Source of the DNA: Rostratula benghalensis
Taxonomy: Eukaryota > Chordata > Aves > Charadriiformes > Rostratulidae
Reading direction: 5' to 3'
Assembly: GCA_013399305.1 (NCBI GenBank)
Contig: VXAI01000157.1
Coordinates: forward strand, 103,521-167,520
Length of the DNA stretch: 64,000 bases
Numbering within the stretch: position 1 is the first letter of the stretch; the number at the start of each line of letters is the position of its first letter. Position numbers and translations under genes: made by a program. Positions 15,201-28,500 of the stretch are shown here, piece after piece. The notes beneath the pieces were generated by a model. That model ran no database searches. It was not told where the DNA came from and saw only the letters and a program-made list of their open reading frames with translations.

Positions 15201-18200
15201 TAAGAGTATGTGCTGTCTTTTCAAAATGGCACTGAGAGAAACACCAGGCATTTTTTCTGTTCTTCTGAGGCTGGCAAACACTCCCAGTCCAAGTACTCAA
15301 CAGGGCAGAAATAATTCAGAAATTAGTCATGGAAGCATCTTTACTGATAACATACAATACAGCGTGCCCTCTGGCATTTCAAAAGATCTACACAGTTCTA
15401 TACCTGCAGATGACTTGTTTGAACCAGGAATTGACACTCATTATATTTAAAAGATGTATGGTAGCCTTCATATGAGAAGGCCTCAGTCCCAGTTCAAACT
15501 TCTCCATGCTGGAGTCATGGCTATGGCTTACATAACTCAGTAAACTGAGATGGGCTTTACAGGCTTATTAACAGTTCCCTGCAGTAAGACTGACTGTGCC
15601 AAGACAACTTGATAGTTCTGCTTGTAATACAGCAGGCACACTACAATGTTTCCACAATTTAATGACTGCTTATTTACACTAAAAAGAAAACTCATTTCAA
15701 ACAGATAGATATTCTCATTACATCAGTGCCCTTCTGTTGGCAGTTTGACAGATGTTGAGGAAGTTTGAAGTGTTCATTGATATGACCGGCCTGTTAAAGT
15801 AAAGCTAAACAAAACCTTGATGCAAAGTTGTGTTATACCCTAAATGAACCATGAGTACAGAAAAGAAAAGCGAAGTAACTGAAGACCCTTAACCCAGTGG
15901 CAACAGCAACTCACATGGCAGACCTTTAAGTGGAGGCTCAGCTTCTAATATGAAGGACAAAGACATCCCTGATGGTCAAGAGGTAACATACATTGCAGGT
16001 TGTGGGCATTGGGTTGAGCTGTAATCTCTCCCTGCAACATTATCACCCTTCCCTTTCAACTGTTGTGGTATCCTAAACCTAATTTAGACAGCAAAATTCT
16101 GTAACCTTAAGATGTGAGAAACACTGGTGGAAATGACTATAGAAATAAAGTAACTACAGATAGACCTAACACTGTTCCTCTTCTACAAGCTACCAGCAAA
16201 TCCTGTGTGGAGATAAACCCATCAACAAGGAAAAGCATACGATGCATTGGGGAAAATAAAACATGGGGCGTGGAGAGGAGGTGTCATCAGCTGCTGTTCG
16301 GATTGTCAGTATTGGGAGTCAGTTAAAAGTGACAACTCAGCAACCCAGAGCATTTGCCCCAAGAGGCCACAGAGGCTGACCTTTCCTCTCCAAAACAACT
16401 TCAGTCTGGCCAACAGTGATTTTTTGGGTGCTGTTTTGAAGGCATTGCTACAATTTGGGGAAAGGCACAGTATTCTGTTTTTTTATTTTTCCTTTGTAAT
16501 TCACTGCTGCAGATCATGAAAGGAAGTGCAGGACTACATAAAATAACATTTGGCAAGTGAACACTCAGAAATCTATAGATTATTGGCATCTTCCACAAAA
16601 ATTGCATTCAGTACTTACTGTGCACACATGAGGCCAGTTCTCAAGCTGACAGAGTACTGCTGTGCTAAGCTCTTCCCAGTACATTTCCTGGTAGATCTGT
16701 GGCATCTTTGACACCCAGACACCACTGCTGCGCTTGCTCAGAATCTCCATAATGCGACTTTGAACTTCACTGATGTGACCAGTAGAAGGGCCAGAGGCAA
16801 CAGTACGTGCCTCTGCAATGGAAGTATTCAGGTTATCTGTTAAACAAAAGTACAGCCTTGAAGTAAATGTAGCCTTATCAGCAGAGAGAAAGATTACCTA
16901 CCTACTTAAAATCTAAATGTGGGAGCTGCCAGCATAACACCAACTCTAAAATGCCCAGTGTGGCTGTTTCAGTCACTTTCTATTGGAAAGAGCCATGAAA
17001 ACCTTGGACATTTAGCAACTGATCTGAAGCTCAATTTTTGAATCACTGTAGTTATTTTCATGAGAAGTTGCTAAGCGTTTCTTCTGAAGAGGTTCTGGAA
17101 GTTATTCAGGTCACTGTTGCTGAAAGGCTGCACTGAGGCAGTGTCCCAAGAAGGACACAAGATAATTTCTTTACAAGTATAAACACAACAACAAAGACAC
17201 AACATAGCACCAAAGGATGTTCTAAATTCAGATGGAGGTACAAAGCAGGCCAATGATTTGCCTATCGCTCTAAGATATGTCCTGAGGAAAAGTCTGAAAC
17301 CAGCACCGAGCCTTTCTGTGCTACTGCATCCTAGGAAGCCCTCCAGCTGAGCAGGGAAAGGGACAGCAGCTGTCCAACTACTTTGGACACTTTAATACAT
17401 AGTGTGTATGAAGGTAGTCATCCCAGTTGGAGGTTCACATCACTAGCTTGCCTGCTCTCCCATCTCTACTCCTCTCTTCTCCTTAGAGGGGTGTATTTGC
17501 TACCAGACCCAAAGCTTCACAAATCAGCCTGAGAGGTCTCAAAGAAAGCAACCATCATTTCACAAGCTCATCAACTGCACAACTGCTGGGAGACAGCAGG
17601 AGCAATCCTTGCTCCTGAAAGCCAGGATTGCACTCTCCTAACACACTTTGACAATCACTACACAAGGATCCTCCGAGAAGACAAAGGGGCAGTCAACTAA
17701 AACCACACATATCCCCAGCACCACCAAAGAGTGAAAAGGTTCACACACATAACTTTGCTTCTCACACAAACACTTCATTCAAAACAACTACCAAGATGGA
17801 TTTTTCTTAAGATGACATCCAATCTAACGCGAGTAGTTGACAAATTTTCTTCATGGGCATACATACCATTTGAATCTGTGGAAGAACTTCTGGAGAGGTG
17901 AACTTGCAACTCCTTTTGAAACCGTGGTGGTACAGTCAGTCTCTTCTCAGATCTAAAATTGAAAAGACAATAAATTTAAATCATTCTCCTGGCTCTGAAT
18001 AGCTTTATGTTTGCTTACAAAACCTATACATAAAATTAAAATTTATGCCACATACTTCTAGCAGGCACCATACACAAGATCAGTACCCACAATGTCCTGG
18101 CTTGGAAAACAAGCTGACCAGCTGCACCAAGACAGACCAACAGGTGGTTTATTATTCTGATTATTGTGAGAAACAAAAGGCACAGTAAAAAGACATTAGC

Positions 18201-21200
18201 AAAAGGAAAGCTTCTAGGCCTCGTAACACAATTGATGGTCTTACATTGGATATGTACAGCCCCACTATTTGGACTTTTATCTGGATGGCATCTCAGTCTT
18301 GCTGTTGAATAGGATTGTGCTCACCTTCTTGGTAGCCACATCAGAGTCTCCTCCAAGTATGTGGCTTCAGAAGTCAGAGGAAACCCTAAAACTACACAAG
18401 AACTCCAGGTATTTTGTGGACAGTGTTGCTACACTGTTTAACAGATTTACCTCTGAGGTGCATTCCCAAAGAAAGGACACAAATGTCATGCTTGCAGGTG
18501 TTTTTCTGAGGTGCCTCAGAGAAAAGCAGGCTATGCTGGGAGCACATATAGCACAATGAACTCCTGACAATGAAAATTCACGGCAGCACACAGTTCACTA
18601 AGACTATTTTGAAACAATCAACTCTGGAATAACTACAAGCACTGCAAGAGAAAGGCAAAATGATTCAGAGAAAAGAATTCAAAGACCTGGACCAGCCAGG
18701 TCCTGGGGAGAATTAACCCTACCTCTGCCGGAACCAGGGCACCCTCTCATGCCTGTCCACATCTTTTTTTGCATAGCAGAGACCACAACTGAAGGGGGCA
18801 TGACAAGCACTGAGTAGAATGGAATAATGACTTCTCTATCTCTGCTGCTGATGTCCTTATGGATGCAATCCAGCATCCTGTTGGCTTGCTTATGTCATTT
18901 GCTTGCTCTGTTAATTGCTTTGCAAATTATCCTCCTCACTGTGATTGTGTTTCCTTTGCAGAGCCTCATACCTGTTTGTTAAAGGTACCTGGGGAGTTAC
19001 TGGGGAGAAACACCTGCTCCATCAGGCAGGAACTTGTTCCCACAGCCCCCTATCCTCCAAGTTACTTCTTCAGCCTGGTAGAGAGAGGACAGGAGTTCTC
19101 TGCAGCAGGGGCTCTGTCTGCCTGCTTGGTTTCCATTACAGGAGGCAGGGTGCGACTCTGGCGGTCTTTCTCCCTCTCGCATTTCCTCATTTTCCTCAGC
19201 TTACTTACCTCCTCCCTGAGCTCCATCACTAAGCAGAGGAGGTCTTCTAACTGGGCACATCTCCCACAAGGCGTGCCTACTAATGGCTCTGCCCTCAGAA
19301 GCTGCCGGGTACCGGCACAGGCTTGCCACTTTGAAAAAACAGCCCCTTGCCAGCTCTCCCAGCCACCTTCCTTGCTCAGTATGGACTTACATAGCAGACA
19401 AGATAAAAAGGCTAAGTTCTCAAGGCATACTTGCAGCAGAACAAGGAAGCAAGATATTTTATCTTAAGAAAGTTTAAAGCAGGATCTTGATGTGCTAACT
19501 GCAAGGCTGAATTTGCAACATTTACGCGATATGCAGCTGTGGCTTTCGCTAATAGTGGGAAAGTGTTAAGCTGATGGAAAAGTACTGAGCAGGGGTATAA
19601 AAGACAGTGTTGTTGTAACAATAAACGATCTCACTTGTGCACAAACTCAGAGGTCCGTGCCTTCATATGCCACAGACTTACCTGCACTGGAGCTGGCCTC
19701 TTTGGCGAGAGTTTTGAACTTACTGAATGATTGCTGCTATAAAGACAGCCTCTCAGACCCTGCAACAGTGCCAGCAAGAAGACCTGGGAGGGCAGCAAGA
19801 AGCAACCTTGCACAACTGCAGCTACCTTCAGCATCTCTCCCTTGTCATCTGGCTGATCATCTCCAGAACGGAGAGGAGAAACAGCCTGTTCACCATCCAC
19901 CCATGCCTATGCAGCAGCAAGACCCAGAAGTTGTGGGCATGAAAATTTCTCAGCAAAATACAGAGTATTAGAGAGGTGGAACACAGGCTTTGGCAGCCAC
20001 AAGGGAACTGCTGTTTGCAGCCTCCCTGGGGGACGTCACTATACTATACTGGGTGGAACACCAAGACTAGACAGCACTTAGATAAAGCCTGTCACTGAGA
20101 GGCAAGTAACGCAGATCTGCCACAGCAGGATAGCTACTCTACAGAAGGAAACATCTAAGACCCCTAAGTGCAACCCTAAAAGGCACAGACATGCTTTGCT
20201 ACAACTTTGGTAAACAGAGGGGCAGGGTGGATATTAAAAAACAAACCCAGAGAAGCTGCACACAGACAGCACCTCACCACAGACTGAGGTAGGAAATGAG
20301 GTAGGGACATGCTCTGTCACCTTCAGAGCTTCCCTCAGCCACTCTCACAGGCAAGTGCTGGCACTGCTGCTGGAACACACAGTGCCCTCGAGTGTGTGCC
20401 AGGTACCTCTAAGGCTGGTGGGAGCCACCCAGGATTACTGTGGATGCTGCTCACACCTCCGCTTATCTGCACATTCTTCTGAGGTCAGGACCTCCTGCTC
20501 AAAGCGGCTTTCCCTCTTGCAATTCCCAAACCACAAGCAACTGCAGCAGCTCTGTAAGCACAAAACACCCCCAGCAGCAAGGACATGAGCCGTGGAACTT
20601 GTCAGTCCTGCTTCAAGTTGAAATGAATGGCCAAGTTGAAATGAATCCAGTCACATGGGCCACTACTCAACCTTGCATTGAAACAGAATATGATTCTCTT
20701 CTCCATGAACCCTCTCTCTCATATGTTCCAACAAGACAGCATTTGGACCATTTGCAACAGCACAAGATGTTTTCTCCTCCAGAAGTACCTGGGCTAAACC
20801 ACACCCAACCTGTAGATTCTTCTACTGAGTATGGCAAGAACAGACACCAGAAGCAAAAGAGCAGAACACTGTTACCTAGAAGAAGTTCAGGAGAAGTCTG
20901 ACAGAGAAGATGATGACAAGACAAGATGGAGCACACTCCATTAGAAGAGCAAGAACAGGCCTGATGTCTACCTCATTTTATTTCAAGCATAACAAAACTT
21001 CAAGTACTACAAAACACCTTCTGGCCTTCCAGCAACTCACCTGGAGAGAAATGTACATGCTCTTTTTGCTCTGCCTGTCCTGGGACTAATTATCTCTGCC
21101 TTTTAGGGAAGTACCACTTCAAAAATTCAAACTCATCTGCAAACACAGAGACGGGAAGAGAGACCCATCTTGAGTCTCCCTGGTCTTGTCAGGGACACAG

Positions 21201-24200
21201 CCTCATTCCCCTCACCTGCCACACACAGCACATCTCTCTTCCCTGGACTCTACCTCCAAATCCCCCAATCCTCACGTGGCCACTGCCAGCTCCTCCAGCT
21301 TCTTGAATGCTCGGGCCACTGCTCTCCTTTCGCCCACCCCAACTCCACAGCCTCTAGCTCCTGCCCCCATCACCAGCCATCTCTTAACTCCTCCAAATTT
21401 CTGCCTGGGCATGCTGCTGCTACAGCCACAGACCAGCTGCATACAGACACAAGGATTATCTCCTGCCCACGAGAGGAGCCCAGGCCCACAGCAAAGCCCC
21501 AGCAGATCCACCCAGCAGCCCCACAGCTGCCTTCCCCACCCCAGGGCACTAACATGCTGGCGAACCTCCCAAAAAGCACCAAGAGCAGAGCACAGCCACA
21601 GCCAACGGCCATTTACAGAGCAGCAGGAAGGTTACAAGGCAGAGCTATCACCCATCAGTGAACACCGTGCTCTCAGGCACACAAGCTGAAGTGGCTGCTG
21701 CTCTCACAAGGGCTCGGAGTGCACCCTCACGCTGCACTCTGGCACCCAGACCCCTGACACACACGGGACCCAGGCAGGCGACTTGGGCAGGACAGGCCTG
21801 CTTTCTGAGGGGCTTCCAGAAAGAGCACGATCCAGGGTGGGATTAAGCTGTCCCTCTGACCTGTGACACTTCACAGCTACGCTGCCACCGATGCAGCACA
21901 CCACTGCCATCTCCATTCAATACAAGGCTGATTTCCAGCCCATCCCGCTGACCTGCAGAGGATTACCACCACAATCACAGCTCCAGCTCACTTAGCGCAG
22001 CCACAATGAGGGAACAGCAAACACTTTCTTGCCAACATCAGCTGATGGCCCAGGGTGGGCAAAACAACACAGAAAGAGAAATGACAGGGCAGCATTTGGG
22101 TAAGCCACCTGGATTAGAGAGGCTCAAGGAGGGATGAAAACCAGCATGTACTGCTAACCCAGCAAAACCGCAGCTCCAGCCCCCATCTCCATTCTCCCAA
22201 AGACAGTCAGGCAGCTTCTAGGTCAGAGTACAAGAACCACAGACACTAACACTGCAATGGAGAAGTCAGGCAAGAAGTAAAGAGCAGCTGTCTGCAGACA
22301 ACCAGGATTCTGAACATAAGGTTATTGCTTGTCACCTACATATAAACCTTCTTCTGCTTACTGTCATGGTGGCCATAACAGCTCATTCCTAGGCCTCAGA
22401 AACAGCAACATTCCCACACAGCCTTTCTGTAATGCCTTTGGCCACATTTATCCCAAAAGACATGTCAGCAGGTCAAAAGCACACAGTACCTAAGGCAGCA
22501 TCCAAAAACAAAGGTCACCTGTCTCCCTCCCAGGTAACAATCCACATTCAAACTTCACCTTCTGCAAGGATGGGACTATGGATTCCCACATCCCAAAATG
22601 CACTGTTGGCAAGGTAATACACAAGCGTCCATGACATTTCATCTCACCTTGCTCTCTCTCTCTCACACACACACACACACTGACCTGTTTACCACAGTGA
22701 CGTGCCTCTGCATGGGAATTTCTTTAGATGGTCCACTTCCAGCAGCTGGAGGCAAGGCAGATCGGGCACTCTCCATACTGGATTTCACCACCCCACATGC
22801 CACTCCTCTGCCTCGTGGTGGGCGAGGAACAGGCCTCTTGCTGCCACCTTCTGGCATGTTCAAAGACCTGGGCTGTCGCAAAGTTCCTTTGGGCTTTCCT
22901 AAAGAGTTTGCAGTCATAGCCGTTAGTAGTGCTCCCGTCCACCCAACCCGAAGAGACTTCAAGCACAGCACATAATTCCCTTCAGGGAGCCCATACTTTT
23001 CCAACAGGCAGTTAAGAGGCATGGTCTGACCCACAGCCACAGGTCTCTGCTACAGCAGCATAGCATGCACCCAAGGACTCACAAACTACGGTCTCCATGA
23101 CCGCTGCTGCAGCAAGGAAACAGACAGGAGACACATCTTCCCTTACACTCTTGGAAAAGCCATGCACCTCTGAAATGCCACAACAGGAGCGTGGTCAGGC
23201 TGCCCTTTATCACCCAACGGTGGCAGCAGCAGCTCCCAGTGCTGTAGCACATGCAGCCTAACTCCATCTCCTCAGACATCTCCAGCCTCACCTCCCAAGG
23301 TGTTTCTTTTCCTCTACCCTGGCTTGCAAGCAACCACCTCTAAAACTCCATGCAGCCCATGTTAGCAAACAACACCTGCAGAGGAACATGCCACACCGGA
23401 AAAACAAGCTATTGGTCACCTCACCCTTCACTTGCCGGCTGCACCACACCAATTTGGGCAGGCTGAAATGCTTACAAGGGGTACTGCCATGCAAGACATG
23501 AAACTTTAGCGTGCCTTTGTAAAGGCACTTTACAGTTACCTTTTAGAGTGCCTTTACAATCATTGTCATTTAACTGGGATATGAGTCCCCAGTGCAGCTT
23601 CCCAACTAGAGGCTAGACTGTCAGTGTGGTCACAGGAAAGTAGCAAACCCTTTGTTACTGTCAAAAACAGGGGAAAACAAACAAACCGTGAGACCTACTG
23701 TTGCTCAAACCTGCCAACTTGCAAGCAGATGGGCCTTGACAGGGCCTGATCCTGGGATACCCCCCTGACAGCAACACAACAGCGGCACGGCACTGAGGGA
23801 CGCACAGGCTCTGGGAAAACACTGCTGCAGCAGCTTATGCAAAAGGCAGAAAGGTATGAAGAGCAGCTCCAGGGCATCAGCAATGTCGTGGGACCAGGGA
23901 ACTTGCAGCAGCAACAGGAGCTGCTGAAACAGCAACAGATGATGTTGCAGGGGCTCCTCCTCCCTGCAAGAGCATGGCTCATCCCTGCCACTCCACAATG
24001 GGCCACGCTTGGCCTCAAAGAGCAAGCAGACTCATTGCCACACTTCTTGCCCGCACGTCAAGCACATTTTCTTTCACAAGGCAGGTGAAGCCAAGTGTCC
24101 TCCAAGAACTTCCTTTTTCAAGATCATTCATCTCTCTCATACACACTCAAGAAGGGCTTCCTCACTCACCATGGCCTGCCAGCACAAGCACCCTTATCAA

Positions 24201-25525
24201 CAACACTCCATGCTCCCAGGAACTCCTTCACCAGGACAACGCAACTTGTGGTATAACACACCCTCACAGTCAAGATTTTTACTCCAGCAGCTACACAGCT
24301 CTTTCACAAAGGCAGGCCCTCCACTGCTGCCTAGGGCTTACCTGCTAAGGTGACTGGAGATGTGTTCTTCAGCCTCATCTGACAGTTCACTTGCTGTCCC
24401 ATTTTCCTCTTGGAACTCCTCTGCCGTGCCACCAGTTGAGCAATTGGCACTGTCTCGCTGCAAGGAACAGCATGGCAAATGACCTTGTTGGAGTAGGAAA
24501 GGGACAGGGGAGAAAATGGTCAGTAAAGCCCAAGCTTACCCTCACCTTGCAGAAGGACTTGTAACCATTTCTACGCCTGCTGAGTCATGCAGGCGTGTAG
24601 AGACTTCAGCAAAGGCTTCAGGCAGACACAGACCTCAGAGATCTCCCTCATTCTGCAGCGAATCTCAGAAATCAGCACAGTCAGAGACTCTCCATCTTGT
24701 TCCCACAGTAGGTTGGGCCCACTAGGGAACAGCCTGGTTTCTCATTTGCACCCTACAGGCCTTGCTTCATAGCACTGGGAAGCCATGGGCTTCCAGCCTA
24801 CCCTTGCTCCTCCTCCCAAGTTTTGCCAGGAGCTCTGGCACAACTCTGACCCTGATAAGCTGGGCTGCCTTTGCCCTGCTTACCAAACTAACAGCACGGA
24901 CATCCTGGCTACACAGTTCCCCCCTGCAGGCACTGGGTTGGTCCTTAACAACAGCTAAGCCTTGGGCAAGCCCACATGCACCTCCCTGGGCTCCTTAACT
25001 GCCTCTTGTTTCGACCTTCCCATGCCATGCCTCAGCAATGCTGCCACAGGACAACTCTTGAATGGATGCAGAAACCCTGCTCCAGCAAGCCCCCAAACCA
25101 CATGCCTAGCATACACTTTGCCTCACAGAGGAGATGCAAGCACTAATTTTTTGGGCCATTCAACTGCTGGCAGCCTGAAAAGGCAGCTGGACAAATACTC
25201 CTCCAGGGCTTCATAAGGGCACAGACAACCACCACAGACACACCCCAGAAACTCCTGGGGAGTCTGTGGTCTCAGGGGCCTTCTCCATGGGTCTCAGCAA
25301 CACCCTGTGGTGGCCGGTACAGGCTGAAAAAAGGGCCTTTACACACAGGACAAATACCCTCATAACCATGCCCCTAAACAAGTATGGCGGTTGACAACTC
25401 AGCACAGAAGAAACTCAGGGACTTGGCCAGCACTTCTGAAATTTAGCAAACAGCAACTCCAGGTAGAAATCTTTCTCACAAGTGAAGCAGGAAAACCAAA
25501 TCCCAAAACCCAAAGGCCAAGACAC

Positions 25526-25556
<31 letters not shown>

Positions 25557-28500
25557 AGCAATTACTAAGCAGCAACACTTGTTTGAGAGCTCTCAGGCCG
25601 ACCCAGGGAAATGTGGGCAAAGGAGGGCAGCACTAGGAACAACACAACAATTTTGGCCTCCAGCAGAGCACTCCAGCTTGTCCTTCCCCTCCTCTTCCTT
25701 CTCCTCTGTACAGCTAGCATCTGCACTGGGATGGCTCAACATGCAGCCACTGGAGGGAGGCTCTCTCCTTCTGAGGGACAGGTCTCCCTCCCGTGCAAGG
25801 AGCTCCAGCTAGAAATCAGGCAATGTACCTACTGTGCAGTCAACACCTATGCAAAAAGCACAACAGCAGCCTCACCGCTGCAGTGGTTAAAAGCAAGAAA
25901 TCACAGAAAAACTGAGGCTGGAAGACATTTCTATTGACCACCTCCTACAGTATCTCTGCCCAGAGCAGCATCAACCAGACCTAGCTCCTCAGGATATTGT
26001 CCAGTCCAGGGTAGAATATGTCCAAGGATGGAGACTCTCTCAATCACTCTGTATAGCTTGTTCCAGTGGTTAGCCACCCTCCCTGTACAACAGTGGTTTT
26101 TTAAATGTTTCAACAAAATTACCTGTATTTCACTTTGCTCCTGTTGTCTATTCACTGGATACCACGGAGAACTGGCAGTGGAGTCTGGCTCCGTGATTTT
26201 TTGCTTCCTCCAACAGGTATTAATACATGGATAAGGTCCCCCTGAGCTTTCACTTCTCCAGAATCATAAAATTCCAGGCTGAAAAGGACCTCAAGGATCA
26301 TCTAGTCTGACCTTTCTCAGCAAAACAGAGTCTAGACAAGGTGGCCCAGCACCCTGTCTAGCTGAATCTTAAAACCATCCAGCACTGGGGAATCCACCAT
26401 TTCCCTGGGCAGATTATTCCAAAGGCTGAGTGCTCTCATTGAGAACAATTTTCCTCTTGTGCACTCCAATCTCCCCTGGACTAACTTGTACCTGTTACCC
26501 TTGTCTTTTCCATCTGACTCCTTGGAAGAAGGGAGTCTCCATCTTCTGTGTAGCCACCTTTAAATACTAGAATATACTGATAAGGTCTCCCCCTAAGCCT
26601 TCTTTGCTCAAGGCTCAAACAAACACAATTCTCTCAGCCTTTCCTCATACAGCAGGCTTCCCAGGTCTTTGATCATCTTGGTTGCCCTTCTCTGGACCCT
26701 CTCAGGTCTGTCCACATCTTTTTTTGCATAGTAGGGACCAAAAGTGAACACAGTATTCCAAGTGTGGCCTGACAAGCACTGAGTAGAGTGGGATAATGAC
26801 TTCTTTATCTCTGCTTCTGGTCTCCTCATTGATACAATCCAGCATCCTGATGATTTGCCACTGCAGCACACTGTTCACCCATACTCAGCTTGTGGGCTAC
26901 CAGAAGCACCAGGTCCCTTTCTGCAGAGAGGAAGGGCAGATCCCAGTCCATATTGCACTCCTGCATTATGTTTTCCCAGGTGCAAGACCTTACACGTGCC
27001 CTTGTTGAACTTCATAAGCTGCTTGTTAGCCCACATTTCCAGCCTATCCAGGTCTTCCTGCAGGGTCGCTCCCCCTTCCAAAGTGCACACTTCCCCAGTC
27101 AGTTTCATGTCATCAGGGAACTTTGTCAGGGTACACGTGATCCCATCATTCAGATCACTTATGAAGATAGCAAACAGTGTTGTGCTCAGTATCTATCCCT
27201 GGGGGATGCCACTTGTCATAGGTCGTCAGTTTGAAAAGGAGCTATTTACCATCACCCTCTGGGTTCGGCCTGACAGCTAGTTCTCACACCACCACACAGA
27301 CCACTTGTTTATACTGTGACACATCAATTTCTCTAGGAGGGCACTGTGGGGAACCATATTGAAAGCCTGTGGAGAACTTCAGGTAGACAATGTCAACTGC
27401 TTGCCCTGTATCAACCAAGGAGGTTAACCTGTCATCGAAGGCCATCAGGTTTGTTAAGCATGATTTGCCCTTGGTGAATCTGTGCTGGTTTTTCCCAATC
27501 ATGTGCTTTGTCTGACTAGTAATAGCTCTCAGGAGGATTAGTTCCATAACTTTCCCAAGGACTGAAGGAAAACTGATGGATCTATAATTTCCTGGATCCT
27601 TCTTTAAACCCTTCTTGTAGGTGGGGCAGAATGAACAGCCTGAGCTCTGTGAGCCCTCCACCAGAGATATTCCGGTCCATCATCTTCACAGCCATTCACT
27701 GAACTTGTTTCAGTGTGTCCCCACCTCTCATGTTCTGAGGAGCATGGGACTGGTCACAGGTTTCCAGATGTGTGCTTACTAAAGTTGAGTAGACGAGAAT
27801 AATCACCTCTGTCAGTGAGCTGGCAACAATCCTTCTAATTCAACCCAGTATGCCATTGGTCTCTTTTGCTGCAATAGCACATTGCTGTTTGGTGTGAACT
27901 TCATGTCTGCCCTCACCCCCAGAAATGTAGCTAAGCTACTCTTCATATGCTCAGCCCTCAAACTGTACAGGTGCCTGGGGTTATTCCTCCCTAGGTGAAG
28001 GACTTGGCATTTTCCTGCATTGAACTTCATAGGCTTCCTGTTTTTCCATTTCTCCATCTTTGAATGGCAGCACACTCATCTGCTTTATCAGACCCTTCCC
28101 TTCTACCACCCATGGGCTTGATGAGGATGATCTCTGTCCCATCATCTAGGCTATTCATGAACATGTTAGACAGCATTTCCCCAGCATCAATCCTCGGTGT
28201 ATACCACTGGTGACTAGCTTCCCAATGGGTCTTATGCCACTCTTATGACAGAGGCAGTCAAAAGCCTTACTAAAATTCAGATAAACAAGATCCGATGCAC
28301 TTCCCTCATCCGCACAACCAGTCATCTCATTTTGGTGGGGTATCAGTTTGGCCACATAAGATTTTCACTTCATAAATCCAGACTTGCTCCCACTTGTCTT
28401 GTCTTTCACATGTCTGGAACAGCTTTTCAGGATTAGCTGCCTGATCATCTTCCCAGAGATCGAGGTCAGGCTGATCAGTCTGTGGTTCCTCAGATTCTCC

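Noticed and set aside
18269..18591. Overlapping ORFs of 74-96 codons
   Set aside because: Both strands open, intronic, no motif.
21170..21689. Two overlapping plus-strand ORFs of 163 and 167 codons
   Set aside because: Same sequence open in two frames, no domain, lies in a TDRD7 intron antisense, and arm B has a ~150 bp deletion through it.
23837..24088. Gln-rich coiled-coil-like ORF on the plus strand
   Set aside because: CAG-rich intronic sequence in TDRD7 intron 3; not preserved in arm B; no splice context.
24342..24457. Shorter TDRD7 exon 3 using the AG at 24459-24458
   Set aside because: It breaks the frame; using the AG at 24485-24484 restores phase and continuous similarity to the mammalian protein.
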